In this document: one piece after another, positions 20,675 through 31,731 of the stretch
How the letters are laid out: the number at the start of each line of letters is the position of its first letter
Numbering within the stretch: position 1 is the first letter of the stretch
Origin: Tigriopus japonicus
Taxonomy: Eukaryota; Arthropoda; Copepoda; Harpacticoida; Harpacticidae
DNA length: 64,000 nucleotides
Assembly (NCBI GenBank): GCA_010645155.1
Contig: CM021312.1
Coordinates: forward strand, 1,090,935 to 1,154,934
Direction of reading: 5' to 3'
Program-made: the position numbers and the translations under genes
The notes under the pieces: model-generated
What the model saw: the letters and a program-made list of their open reading frames with translations, nothing else
The model's database searches: none
Told to the model about the DNA's origin: nothing

Positions 20675-23039
20675 GATGAACACACGAGGTCTGAGAACAC
20701 CTGCGGGCTAACGAATGCGGTCACAAGCTCACGGCCAAGACGATGAGAACACTGGCCAGCAACCAACAATCCACCCACTCCACCGAAGTTCAATTCGTGA
20801 CCACGGAGAGTCAGAAGACACTTCGCTAGTAGTCAGTCAGTTCGAGGACAATACTCGCTCTCTCACACGCCTTCTCTAGAGCAGGACCAGGCTCCTTCCT
20901 TCCTCCCTTCTTTCTTTCCTCGCTTTTCGGTCGGTCGTCCTCACCGTTGTCGACCGTGGGACCACGACTGGCCTCAAGTCTCCCTTGAACGAGATCTGAG
21001 GCGGATTGGCGGGCGGGCGGGCGGGCAGGCAGGCAAGCGAGCCAACGAGCTGTCTGATTCGAGGTCGCGCCTCGAATCCTCGGAATGAGGTAACTCCCTC
21101 AGTCAGTTCAATTCAGCTGTAGCTGCGATCGGGGTTCAAGCGGTCGTCGGGAGTGGAGAAGTCTCGAATCCTTCCTTTGCGTTGAGGTTGTTCTTGTCGG
21201 TGCGGGCCTCCTCCCGACCGAGGGTCATGGAAGACGACGGACGACGGGTACGACTCCGACACGGTCACGCGAGACCGATAAGTCCCGAGAGAGAGAGGGA
21301 GAGAGACAACAGGAACGCGAGAAAGGAAGAACAAGACAAGAGAGTTCTTCAGAGGCGAACGACGTTGGTAGCGGCGCCCGGCGCTCGAATCAACACCACC
21401 AAGACGAAGATCGTCCCTTCGAGGTGCCTCTTGGACCGTTCCGACCTCCGTCCGATTAGGCTTGAACACTGGAATCTCCGGGGCTGGATAGATGGATGGA
21501 TGGATGAGTGGATGGGTGGGTGTTCTTTCAAGGAGCGAGAGGCGTGGGCACATCAGTTCCTTTTCTGTCTTTCTTTCCCAACAACCTCGTCTGTCTGTCC
21601 GTTTGTCCGCCGTCCAGTTCGACGTTTTTCTTTCCTGTCTTGCACTAAAAAGAGGAGGAGGAGGATGAAGTCAAGTCAAGGCCCGCCATGCATTCCATAA
21701 GAAGACTGAGCCAGGGACCTCTCACCACTGTAAGTATATCCATGACTGAGCGAACGAACGGGCGAGCGAGCGGTCGAAGAACAATAAACTAGACTACTAA
21801 ACGTAACACAGTTAGACGAAATATTTGTCAATATTGATCTAGATCTAGAACATGCTTTCGGTTATTTTAGCAATGTTCAAACCACTTATGTTTTTACATC
21901 CTGAAGTTGCGGTTAGGTATATATAAAATGATCATATCGAGGTTGACCGTGACGGCCGAAGCGGGTGTCTAGAAAATCCTTCTGTAATTAGGTGATCTTT
22001 AGAGGCTTAGGCCGATCTAGAGCGGGTCTAGGCCGATCAGGCTTGAGACTTGAGAGCCAAATGGCTGGGCAAATCACTCTGGGCCCGAATTGAAGGGTCA
22101 GGGTGACGAGCCCCTCTAAGAACTGGAGCATCGGTGAGAACTCGTTCGAACTAGATTGAATCCGATTATGACTCACATACCACGGCCATCACCGCAAACC
22201 GACATGGTTTGGACACATTCATGCAATTTTGTGTCTTTCAATTGCATTGAGTGAATGCTCTCATGACAACTTGATCTGCAGGGAACATTTGAAATATCCT
22301 ATTTTTTTATCTGGACGGGGCCCACAAGTGAATGAAACCCGAGCGGAGCGAAGGTTAAAATTGGTGGGCTCGCGCAGAAAAAAAAGAAAACTTTCCGTGG
22401 ACCTCAGAGTAGAAACCGTTGAATTGGATTCTTGGATTTAAGAATATATGAAAATGAATAAGCACCGACCAACTCGGTAAAAAGACAAATCATAAAAGGA
22501 TAAATTACCATGAAACATTGGAAATCATTGGATGCAAACAATGCGAATGATGGGTAAAATGTAATGTAAGGCTGTTTACTCTTACGACCTTAATTTATGT
22601 ATGTATGTCTGTATGACGGATCATTAGTCTCATTGGTGTGGGCCACTTTTTTGTTTGTAAATGAGAGCTATATTTTTGAGATTGTTTTGCATCAAATTTA
22701 AAAGTCATGCCATGCCGTATGCATAAATCTGTCATTTTATGAGGCACTGTGGAGCTAAATTCATGCATGCTATTCATCATCCAATTAAAGCGTCAATCCG
22801 TAAGCATGAGTTCTTTAAAATCAAGAACGGACAAGTATGTCTACAAGGAAACTAGGCAGAATATTCTCGGTACAAATTCATCAACGTCAATAACAAACCT
22901 CGGGTGGTTCCATGCATGCGGGCCTTTTAGGCATGCGCAAAGCCATGCGCTGGGAGAGCAACTACCTACTACTTTTGGAAACATCTTCATCCCGTGGGTG
23001 CATCCACGTCTTAGCATTGGATTGGTCGCAACCACCACC
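20675..23039. other. Intergenic region between dynamin and the JmjC gene
   Basis: This divergent spacer holds the presumed promoters and 5' UTRs of dynamin (-) and the JmjC gene (+). The part next to dynamin (20800-21700) is GC-richer, with GGCGG and GGACGA runs and a GGAT microsatellite near 21488-21520. The rest is AT-rich. Open frames in the GC-rich part have no recognisable domain. Confidence 0.5.
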
Positions 23040-24158
23040 ATGACGGACGTGGATGTGAACCCGGACCCGGATCCGAATCCGGACCCTGTGGCCCAAGCGT
23101 GTGCATCCTTTAGCGAGATCCCTCGGGTGTCGTTTGCCGACTTGTCCACCCGCGAATTCATTTCCAGGTACTTTCTTCAAGCCAAACCCGTGGTTATAAC
23201 GGGTGCCACCGAGGCTTGGCCCGCTCGCCAATGGACAATAGCCAATCTGATGGAGAGAGTGGGCCAGAATGAGGTGTGGGTGCGAGGGAAAACCAATCAG
23301 GATCATTATCGCCAAGGCAAAGCCTACACCATTCGCAAAGATACCTTTGGGAGCTACTGCCAGGACTTGCTCAAGGCCAATGCCAGGGCCAGGAGCTCAT
23401 ATTTGGCCGTGGCCTCCATGCAAATGGCCTTTCCCCAACTCTTGGCCGAGGTTCCCTTTCCGCAATATATGACCGAGACCTCGACCAAGCTCCATTTGGG
23501 CCCGTACATGTGGGTAGCGCTCAAAGGTCACTACGAGTTCTGCCATTTTGATCCGGATGATAACTTCCTCATCATGATCCAAGGGCGAAAGAAGATTCGT
23601 TTATTTGGGCACGATCTGGACTCGCTTTACCCCAACCCCTTAGGGTCTCATGGGAAGACCGTTCAGAGTCAAGTGATTTGCGATCGTCCGGATTTGGCTG
23701 CTTTTCCTAAATTTGCCAATGCCAAATGTGAACACTGCGTCCTTTCTCCAGGCGAGATGTTGTTCATTCCGGCTTTTTATTGGCATCAAGTGTCGGCTCT
23801 GGACTCGGGGATCTCCTTAAATATATTTTATGGTGACGGCGGGGAGAGCCAATATGTGAGCAAGATTCTGCATCCGCCTTATCGATCTCATTTTGAGTAT
23901 TGGTTGCTGAATGTGGTGGAGCAAAATCGGTCACAGCCTTCTTTTGAGCGTATATTAAGTCGGCTACCGGAGGTACTAGCACATTTCTTTATGAAACAAT
24001 GGCATGAGACCGCGGAGAATGATTTGATTCAAACGTGCGTGGAGATAATTCAAAAGCATTACGGTCTCCAGGAGCTCCCTCCAAAAAGTGATACGTCCAA
24101 ATTTCCCCCCATGCTCAAAATTAGAGGGTTGCTTCACAGAGATGGAACGAAAAGCTGA
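23040..24158 (+). CDS. JmjC-domain 2-oxoglutarate/Fe(II) oxygenase, FIH/TYW5-like
   Basis: An intronless 372-residue protein with one JmjC (cupin) domain. It begins with a short Asp/Pro repeat (NPDPDPNPDP) and then has a TYW5/FIH-like fold signature: KPVVITGATEAWPA at about 49-62. Iron ligands are visible as His169-Phe-Asp171 and His249 (FYWHQV). GRKKIRLF just after the HxD motif supplies the likely 2-oxoglutarate Lys. LSPGEMLFIPAFYWHQ and GISLNIFYG match the family's late strands. Such enzymes hydroxylate proteins or tRNA bases; the substrate here is not shown. The start at 23040 was chosen because the in-frame sequence upstream lacks protein character. TYW5 is the closest relative I recognise from the NIFxG and DNxLI patterns, at moderate confidence. 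Confidence 0.75.
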   Translation: MTDVDVNPDPDPNPDPVAQACASFSEIPRVSFADLSTREFISRYFLQAKPVVITGATEAWPARQWTIANLMERVGQNEVWVRGKTNQDHYRQGKAYTIRKDTFGSYCQDLLKANARARSSYLAVASMQMAFPQLLAEVPFPQYMTETSTKLHLGPYMWVALKGHYEFCHFDPDDNFLIMIQGRKKIRLFGHDLDSLYPNPLGSHGKTVQSQVICDRPDLAAFPKFANAKCEHCVLSPGEMLFIPAFYWHQVSALDSGISLNIFYGDGGESQYVSKILHPPYRSHFEYWLLNVVEQNRSQPSFERILSRLPEVLAHFFMKQWHETAENDLIQTCVEIIQKHYGLQELPPKSDTSKFPPMLKIRGLLHRDGTKS

Positions 24159-24959
24159 AACACCATATTATAAAAATTATGAACTTCAATGGCACCTTTT
24201 TGAATTCATTTGCTTCCGCTCAGTTTGATCTGAACATGGGTCAGTTTGACTAATGGTTTCTTCTATTAGTTACATTTTTTTTTATCTTTTCAGAGGTATT
24301 TTGAATTCAACATACCTATTTTTCTGCTGAGGTCTTTTTCCTTGTTTGAAAAATAATAGTTCTGAAAGTTACGAATGAGTTGGCTTTGTCTGAACATTTT
24401 TGGAATATTTTTTTACAATTGATAATTCATTTTAATTTGTTTTTGGCAGGGTAAGATAAATTTTTGAATACTATTCCTGATCAACCCACTATTAAAGGGA
24501 TGCATGGATCTGCCAACAGTAATTCGTTGGTAGACCAAATTTCGTATAAATATTAATTGTTTAAATTATTTCATTTATGATTCATTTTTGAAGGGAATCA
24601 CATTCCTTGCAGCGGTAGAAGAAAATCCACAACCAACCTAAAAAAATGGCCCATGGAGAAATGTCATGATCTCGCAAATCGGCAATCACAGAATTGGCGA
24701 CATGTCTCGTGAACCGGTTTGGATAGCTATTGAAGCGATTTTTGCTTTTTTCACCCTTTCTGTGTAAAATTGTGATAACCTTAAGTTGTTCCATATGATG
24801 TTGTAGCTCAAAAAGATATCACACATTTTATGTGTTTATATTTTTTATTGGTACTTAATCCGCTAATTTTAACAACTGTGATTCGCTTTTACACCTGCTT
24901 GAAGCAACAACGATTCACTTCATTGACGAGTATTGAGATTGCACGAGAGTTTTGGGCTT
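24159..24959. other. Intergenic region between two converging genes
   Basis: About 800 bp between the JmjC stop and the ApoL-like stop. It is AT-rich and contains one copy (about 24521-24640) of a dispersed repeat also found at 44480-44590. No gene is seen. Confidence 0.5.
24521..24640 (+). repeat. Dispersed repeat, copy 1
   Basis: About 120 bp starting TTGGTAGACCAAATTTC and containing GGGAATCACATTCCTTG and AGCGGTA. It aligns in the same orientation with 44480-44590 over most of its length at roughly 70-75% identity by eye. The second copy lies in the presumed intron 1 of the fibrinogen-related gene. Confidence 0.6.
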
Positions 24960-27900
24960 TTAAAGGCTCTGACATCGAAGATCCATGGTTCCACTCGAAG
25001 TCCAATATTCAATCTCATTAGGAATGTAACATTTGAGTACATTTCCAGTCATTGTACGAATGTTAACACTCAGGAAACAGACTCCGTCGTTGCCTTGGTT
25101 AATAATTGACAAATTGATCACATCAGAATTGATCATGAAATCACTGCAATTGCCCAAGTGATTGCCTGAGTAAACTGAAAAGTCGGATTCCTCAAAATCG
25201 TCACTACCGACCTTGTCCAAAATCTTGGTGGAACAACAGTCACTGAAGCCATTTCTACAGATCTTGATTTCCAGAGCCGAGTCCGTTCCTGATCCATGAG
25301 AATCGCACACTCTCGTTTCTATTTGAGATACTTGTGTTTCAATTGGGTTTGAGCAAGGAAATGGTCCTTGAGATTCGTTGTCAGCCCATAACGAGCCAGA
25401 AGGGGTATTGCACTTCACGTATGGGTACAAGTTAGAGGAGGCTCTGGTAAATATTTCCATACTATTAATACATATGTTATCGGCAGTGTTGGTATTCACC
25501 AAGGTATAGGTGACATTTGAGCGATCGATTTCAAAGCCAAAGCATTGGCCCAGACCACCTGGTTGGTTGTACAATCTCGAATCGCCACGGACCAACTCAT
25601 CATGGTAAAGAACGTCGAGATAGTTGGTCTGGCAGCATCCATAAGTGGAACAAATGATGAAGTAGACCCCATAATCGTAACCCGTACTCGAACCGGCGTA
25701 GTCCTCATCGCAAATAAATGGGCGAATCCCTGAGATAGCTTTGGTGTGATCGGGTTGGAAAGTGGTACAGTTGTACAACTTGGTCTTTTTGTATTCAATC
25801 AGCTCTTGATGAGGAATATCACATTTGAAGACATGATCTCGCTGCATGGCTCTATTTTTGGCGTGAATTAACACGACACCTAAACAAAGAGCATCGGCTC
25901 CAAAGTGCCAAACGCCCAACTGAAGATCATTCTCTTGCACCTCAAGAGATTGGCAATCGCCTAAAACATCTTGCCGATAAGTACTGACATGACCTCTGGC
26001 CAAGTCGTTGCCATTATTATCGAGGTAGTTGGTCACGCATTGCTTGTTAGCGGATTGGATAGCCAAGCTGACGTAAGAATCGGTGCCGGCAAAGTCAGAC
26101 ATGCACGGATAAATTTCTATTCGACCCATATCGGGTCCATCTCGACACTTGATCCAATCACTGCTACTGTAATCCGTCCAAACTCCATTAATTACTTGAC
26201 AGGTGGCGAATGCTTTGGAGATATAGTCCACTTGTAAATTGATGTAATCACTACAATGGCCTCCCCCGCCGGTATTGGTTATTCTAACCTCAGTTTCGTC
26301 AACATTCGAAATGACAAATCCAGTACAGTTGCCCAGAATATCTGGGCTTGAGTAAATATCCCATTGGTTGATCTCGAGATCATTGTGAGCATGGGTATCA
26401 AGAACATTGGTGGCACAATAATCCTGACCAGATCTAATTTCAATGAAAATCGGAGAGTCAGTTTGCGCGTCGGCTTGCCAGCAAGTATGAATTTCGATTC
26501 CAGTGAGCACTTTGAAAGACTCGACATCCACCGTTGACCCTTCAGTCATACTCATCGTGTTGTAAAGTTCTAATGTCTTCGTAGAAAATCGTTCCACGTC
26601 GTAAACAGAGGATCTTATTCGATCGGAAAGAATCCCAGAACCTTTAATGTTGCCCACTCCGGTTAGAACGGACCATATACCTCCTATAACTGACACGACA
26701 GAGCCAATTGAAGCTAGAATGACCGCCGTTTTGGACCCAGCCTTGATCAAAGATTTCCACACGAGCTTGGACTCGCGAATCCAAGGAACTTTGATGCCCG
26801 AGGCCGCAAACTTTAGGGCGTATCGCTTGTGGACATCACCTTTGGCCGTTCCGAGAATATACTTGATGTTTTTGGAAACGGATTGGGTCGGATCAATCTT
26901 GTAGCACATTGGGTTTCCAAGGGACGGAATGGAAAAACAGTAATTGTCCATGCCGTTCAACACAGCCTTAACTGACTCCTTACTGTGCTTGACTACATCT
27001 TTGATAATTTGCACCTTCGACGGGAGCGTCGGAATATCGCCTCGATTTAGGATCTTTTCATGAATTCGAGACATCGTCACCGATTTCATGAGCATCACAT
27101 AAACATTTTTTGCCCATATCATGGCATCAAGTGTACCTTCAGTTTGGGGATCCTGATCCAAGAACTCGTCGAACTCTCGAAATGCCACAGAAGCTTCGGT
27201 CACAATGCCCGCCAAGTGTTCCACATGGTTCATCACGTGTTTGGCTTCGTTCATGCTTTTGGCCGTATAATGTTGTTCCCAAAGAGAAGAGATGACATCA
27301 CCCGAAATGCCAACCGCGGAGGTGATTAATAAAGTTGAACCGAGAACACCCAACGCCACACTGGCACCCGTTAAAACCAAGGATCCGCCTGCGGTGAGGG
27401 GAGCCAAAATCAAGCCCGTGGTGCCCAGGACCCCACCCACGATACCGAGGGAACCGCCCACTATTTGAAGAATACCGGAGTCCTCAGCGATTTTTTCGAA
27501 CTCTTGGGCGTACTCCAAGAGACGTCCGTTGGTGATTGCGATGCTTTTACGGAGATTGGGAATGGGCATAAGCTTAAAGCGTTCAACTTTGGCGTCAGAG
27601 GTGGTGATGGTGATCAAGTTGACGGGAGGGGGCGAATCTCTAGGCATGGGAATCCCATTTTGTTCATCCTGAATGGACATGACGAGCTTGGCGTAAAAGT
27701 AGAACTTTTCGGCCGGGTTTCGCCATGCTAGTGTGGTGTTGCTTAATGAATCCGAATCCAAAAGCCAATGGTAATAGATGATATGCTTGCGGTCCAATTC
27801 CGACAACGGGGCATCTTTGGTCGGGCCTAACAGAAAAAAAAGCTATGAAATATAATTCCTTATCTACATTAACAAAATAAAAAAAAGGTCCCCTCTTACT

Positions 27901-28048
27901 TACTCGAAAACCGGGTTTTATCCCCCGCTAGAGCATCATTTTCCGGAGGCTGAGACGACGAGGGTGGTAAAGAAGAATGCAGGCTTGATATCTGTAATAA
28001 TGCCAAACATAATCCGATTCGAAACCTAGACCAATTCAACAAGGTCAT
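24960..28048 (-). CDS. Secreted ApoL-like protein with four Cys-rich PLAT-like repeats
   Basis: Two exons, 28048-27904 and 27826-24960, join as A|GC and encode 1003 residues. The N-terminus looks like a signal peptide (basic start, then IGLCLALLQISSL). Residues of about 135-235 resemble the apolipoprotein L domain: RLLEYAQEFEKIAEDSG, then a Gly/Ala/Leu-rich hydrophobic hairpin (LAPLTAGGSLVLTG) at about 167-223. A second hydrophobic segment lies at about 411-450 (AVILASIGSVVSVIGG). The rest is four repeats of about 100 residues (about 490-595, 618-720, 750-858, 883-985). Each has GTDS-like, Cys-x-TN-x-LD, ND and LG-x-C-x-x-F motifs, which looks like a disulfide-bearing PLAT variant. ApoL proteins insert into membranes; a defensive or lipid-binding secreted role is inference. 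I know of no protein with this architecture. Confidence 0.7.
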
Positions 28049-29305
28049 GGCGAAGGCGGAGCTGGGCGGCGAACTGAAGCATCCAGTGCGAGGTCACCAA
28101 ATTGATCAGAGCTTGTTATTGTGTCTCCTCAGAACCTAGATTGGAATCCAAACTTCCGGTCAGAGATGTCCGATCTAGTTCAAGCGGCGGAACCGTCAAG
28201 AGTTCTTGGAATTGGCGACCCGCGTTCAAACAAGGAAGCCGCCACGAAATCCTGGGCCAGATGCATGCGTAGAAGAGACAACGACCACGATGAAGTTGCT
28301 ACTGGTTAGATAGAACTAAGTCAGAGCGAAGCTTCGTCGAGCTAGTACATGCAGAATGGATCAATAGTACATTGGATATCTAGACCAGACTTCTGTCATT
28401 GATATCATTTGGCAGGAAAAATGGATGTCTGAAAAATGTTTCCACAGTTTCCAAAATTAGCCTCGAGATGGCGGTCTAGGTATTGGCCATGGCTTCAGCG
28501 CGTCTGTTTTTATGAAAAAGTCAGTCTTGGAAAACATTAGCCAAAGGTTATTATAATGTTGAAAATCCATTGGTTTAAAAAACAATGAGTAGAAACGAAT
28601 TCTCAAAGAGGACCCATTATCGTTCAAGGGAATAGCGGTCACTGTTTTTTTTTCTTCAATTATTACATTACCCGGCTTCTTCTCATCTCACCCCAGCTCT
28701 CGTCACCCTTACCGAGAGACATGTCATTTGTTTTGAGAAGGAAATCAACAGCGGACAGTGAAAGGTATACGGAGTCGAGGTAATCCCGACATCTTTGGAT
28801 ATGACTCTGCACTAAACCGATTAGTTTCCGTTTCCGTGGAGTGTTTCTATGAACTGATCAAATATCGTAGTGGTTGCCTCCTTTGGGCTTGTGCTTGTTA
28901 AGGCCATGCATCCATCAATAAACTAGTTTCTGCGTTAACTAGACGAGTGCTTTGGAGCAGCTTGTGGAAGCACTGTTTTGGGGGGGTTGAGCGAAATTGT
29001 TCTTCCACCCCCCCAAAAGTCTTTCCAGCAGTCTTGATCTACAAAAGAGCTAGGACAACTCACAAACTCGTTATCGAGGAGAGTGACGTTTCTTGTCTAA
29101 GAGTGCCATTTTTGCAATACATGAGAGAAAAATGGAAGCACTGATTGTGTTTCAAACTGCACCCAAAGATGTCAGTCATACCTCGTCTGTGTATGCGTGC
29201 ATGGACAACACTCGTGTCTCGTAGTCGTGTTCAGGGCTCAGTTGTTTAAAATAAAGATACAAGCATCTTTCTACCCAATTCTTAGGCTATATCCCAACCA
29301 CGGTC
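28049..29305. other. Divergent intergenic region with C/G hairpin
   Basis: Spacer between the ApoL-like gene (-) and the TFIIIA-like gene (+); it should contain both promoters. It holds a perfect 11-bp inverted repeat (TTTTGGGGGGG, 28976-28986; complement 29008-29018). No other gene is seen. Confidence 0.5.
28976..29018. repeat. G-run/C-run hairpin
   Basis: TTTTGGGGGGG is followed after 21 bp by CCCCCCCAAAA, a perfect 11-bp stem. It could fold as a hairpin in single-stranded DNA or RNA and sits about 290 bp upstream of the TFIIIA-like start. No function is implied. Confidence 0.5.
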
Positions 29306-30745
29306 ATGGGAAAAGATGCAATAGAAGAGGACGACCCTCTGTCGGAAAGCTCAATGCCCAAGAGCAAAGAACAGGGCGAGTTAAGCTGGGAAAGCGACAG
29401 TGATTTTGAGACCTTGGTAGAGCGCGAGTTTTCGGTCGGTGGATCAATCGGGAGCATCACGACTTTTGCCTGTCCCTACGAACGATGCGGCAAGTTCTTC
29501 TCAAAGCAAAGCCGTTTGGCTACCCACCTGTATTCGCACACGGGTCAAAGACCGTTCGTGTGTCCCGAGGCCGATTGCAGGGCCTCATACACGCGCAGGG
29601 CCCATCTCAAGCGCCATCACGACAATCAGCACGTTCAGGCCTCTGTTCGGTGCCCCGAGTGTGATCTTGAATTCAATTCCAAGTATTCCTGCCAAAGCCA
29701 TGTCAAACGCGCCCACGAGGACCCACTGCGTATACATTGTTTGTATTGCGGGCAGACGTTTGTGAAGAAGTCCTCCTTACATAAACACGTTTGTCCGTCC
29801 AAATTAAGCGATCGAAACTCGAGCTCGACACCCGACGATTCCAAGAACCGTACCAAACGACCTCACGTTTGCTCAATCTGTCAGAAGTCTTTCACCTTCC
29901 CCAATCGTCTTCGCTTGCATTTGAAAAGCCACGAACCCAAGGTTTGCGATGTGTGCCAAGCCGAATTCGAGAACGTGTCTTTATTGCGAAAACACAAGGC
30001 CCTGGTTCACGCAAATCCAATTTCCGCGCATACTTGTTCCATATGCGGCAAGAGTTTCAAATGTGCGGCAATTTTGAAGGAGCATGAACTCGTGCACAAA
30101 GGCGAAGCGTTTAAATGTCCCGCTGCCGATTGCCAAAGGTTAGTTAAAAGTGTGTAAATGTTATTTCGTTCCGTTCCAATATGAGTATTTGTTTTATCGT
30201 CGGGTATTTTCAGAGAGTATGCTTTCTTTCGTAATTTGCGGCAACACGTATTCAAACGTCATCCCGATCAAGACTTGGGGATCAAGTTCAAGAGTTTGAA
30301 GAGCTACAAGATGAGCTTTACTTGCGAGTATCCGGGTTGTGGCAAAGTTATTCTGAATCACCGGTCTTACAAGCACCACCAGGCGCTCCATGAACAAAAG
30401 CAATTGAATATCAATCGCCCCAATCAAGCCAAAAAATCGCCGGCAATCGCCCGAAAGGATAAGGGAAGTACCAAAAAGGCCATAGCTTCCGTACTAACTA
30501 ATTTGTCCATTGATCCGGATGTAAATCGTGAGCTACTTCAAGATCGAGCCGTTGAAATCCGAGCTGAAGATATTGAGTCTCATATCAATGACGATCCTGA
30601 GCTCCTACCTATCGTTCCTACCACCGTTAATGACGACATCGTAAATCACGAGGTTTGTGGTCGAGTTCTTCGTAAGCGCTCATTTGAAAGTGAGCCTCCT
30701 CTACAAGGGCCCGGGTTGGCTTTTCTTTCAAAAATGACGTCATGA
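29306..30745 (+). CDS. GTF3A: TFIIIA-like protein with nine C2H2 zinc fingers
   Basis: Two exons, 29306-30138 and 30214-30745, join as AG|A (donor GTTAGT, acceptor TTTTCAG) and give 454 residues. Nine zinc fingers are visible. They begin CPYERCGKFF at about residue 56 and include CPEADC, CPECD, CLYCG, CSICQ, CDVCQ, CSICG, CPAADC (split by the intron) and CEYPGC. The fourth ends Cys instead of the last His (HKHVC), so it is a C2HC variant. Nine fingers in a row, with a short acidic N-terminus and a basic C-terminal tail, is the layout of TFIIIA, which binds the 5S rRNA gene and its RNA. Function is by homology; another nine-finger protein cannot be excluded. It converges on PDCL with 92 bp between the stops. 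Confidence 0.8.
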
Positions 30746-30837
30746 ACCAATATGCATTGTTACCAAAGCCAAGACCTTCTTTTTTATTATCAAAATGTGT
30801 AATGCAATGAATCACTGCTAAGTTCAAAGTAATTCAT

Positions 30838-31686
30838 TTAATCTGTGTCGCTATCATTGGTGGCAGAATTTTTGATGATATCCGGGACAGGTTCTTCTTG
30901 GTTGAGGACTCCGTGTTCCAACAAAAGACTTTCCACATCCGAGGCGAAGAAGTCTTCGCCCAAAGTTTCGTTTAAGCACACAAAATTGGTCATGAGATCT
31001 CCGCCTTGATACACGAGGAGAGCAGGGACCCCACTCACTTTAAAATTCTTGGATAACCCAGCCGTGGAAGCCAATATTTTGCAGAACTTCACATGTCGGT
31101 GATCTTTGGCTAAGATTTCAAGACACCCGACCATGGGTTCGCAGCCAGGAGAATCTTTCTCGTGAATACAAATCACGACAATCACCGCCTTTTCTTCCTG
31201 GTCTATGGCGCGAAGGAAATCCTCTCCATCGGCCAAGTCGACCACACAACCGAACACTTTTCTTCGGGAATTGGCTTGGTCCATCATTTGCCGCATGCGT
31301 TTTTCCATGTATTCTTGAAGAAACTCGTCATCCAACAGAGCTTCTAGGTCCTCGTCCAACGCCTCTTCTTTGGCCCGAGCCTTTTGATCTTCGGCGTCGG
31401 TTCGGCAGGTTAACGAGAGCTTCTGGGCCAATTTCATCATTTCGGCTTGCTGCTCGTCCCGATTCTCTCGTTCTAACTGCTTGTATCTTTGCCAATCCTT
31501 GATGACACCTTTGGGACCCGTATTGGCGGATTGACCGTCCCATTGAGAGAGCTCTCCTTCGGGAATAAATTTGGGAGGCCCCCCTGAACCTCCCGCTCCT
31601 GTATTCTCATCTTCGCCTTCATCCTCACTACTAGAACAATAATAATGCAACTTTTCGCCGAGAAGCTTATCGTCTAATGTGGCCAT
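30838..31686 (-). CDS. PDCL: Phosducin-like protein
   Basis: An intronless 282-residue protein. The start MATLDDKLLGEKLHYYCSSS is the characteristic N-terminus of phosducin-like proteins (human PDCL is 301 residues). A charged helical part follows (RYKQLERENRDEQQAEM, EDLEALLDDEF, then LQEYMEKRMRQM). A thioredoxin-like domain covers about residues 140-265 (AVIVVICIHEKDSPGCE, VSGVPALLVYQGGDL). The end is acidic (SATNDSDTD). PDCL acts as a co-chaperone with the CCT chaperonin in folding G-protein beta subunits in the cytosol. It starts only 45 bp after the APC10 stop on the same strand and lacks a clear promoter of its own. An AATAAA (minus) lies at 30788-30783. Confidence 0.93.
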   Translation of the reverse strand: MATLDDKLLGEKLHYYCSSSEDEGEDENTGAGGSGGPPKFIPEGELSQWDGQSANTGPKGVIKDWQRYKQLERENRDEQQAEMMKLAQKLSLTCRTDAEDQKARAKEEALDEDLEALLDDEFLQEYMEKRMRQMMDQANSRRKVFGCVVDLADGEDFLRAIDQEEKAVIVVICIHEKDSPGCEPMVGCLEILAKDHRHVKFCKILASTAGLSKNFKVSGVPALLVYQGGDLMTNFVCLNETLGEDFFASDVESLLLEHGVLNQEEPVPDIIKNSATNDSDTD

Positions 31687-31731
31687 GGTTCACGAATTGG
31701 CGAGTCAAGGCCGACTCAGATCACGGACAAA

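Noticed and set aside
21113..21700. Arg-rich open frames on both strands (up to 172 residues)
   Set aside because: The sequence is GC-rich with short repeats and lies in the dynamin upstream region. No domain or splice support.
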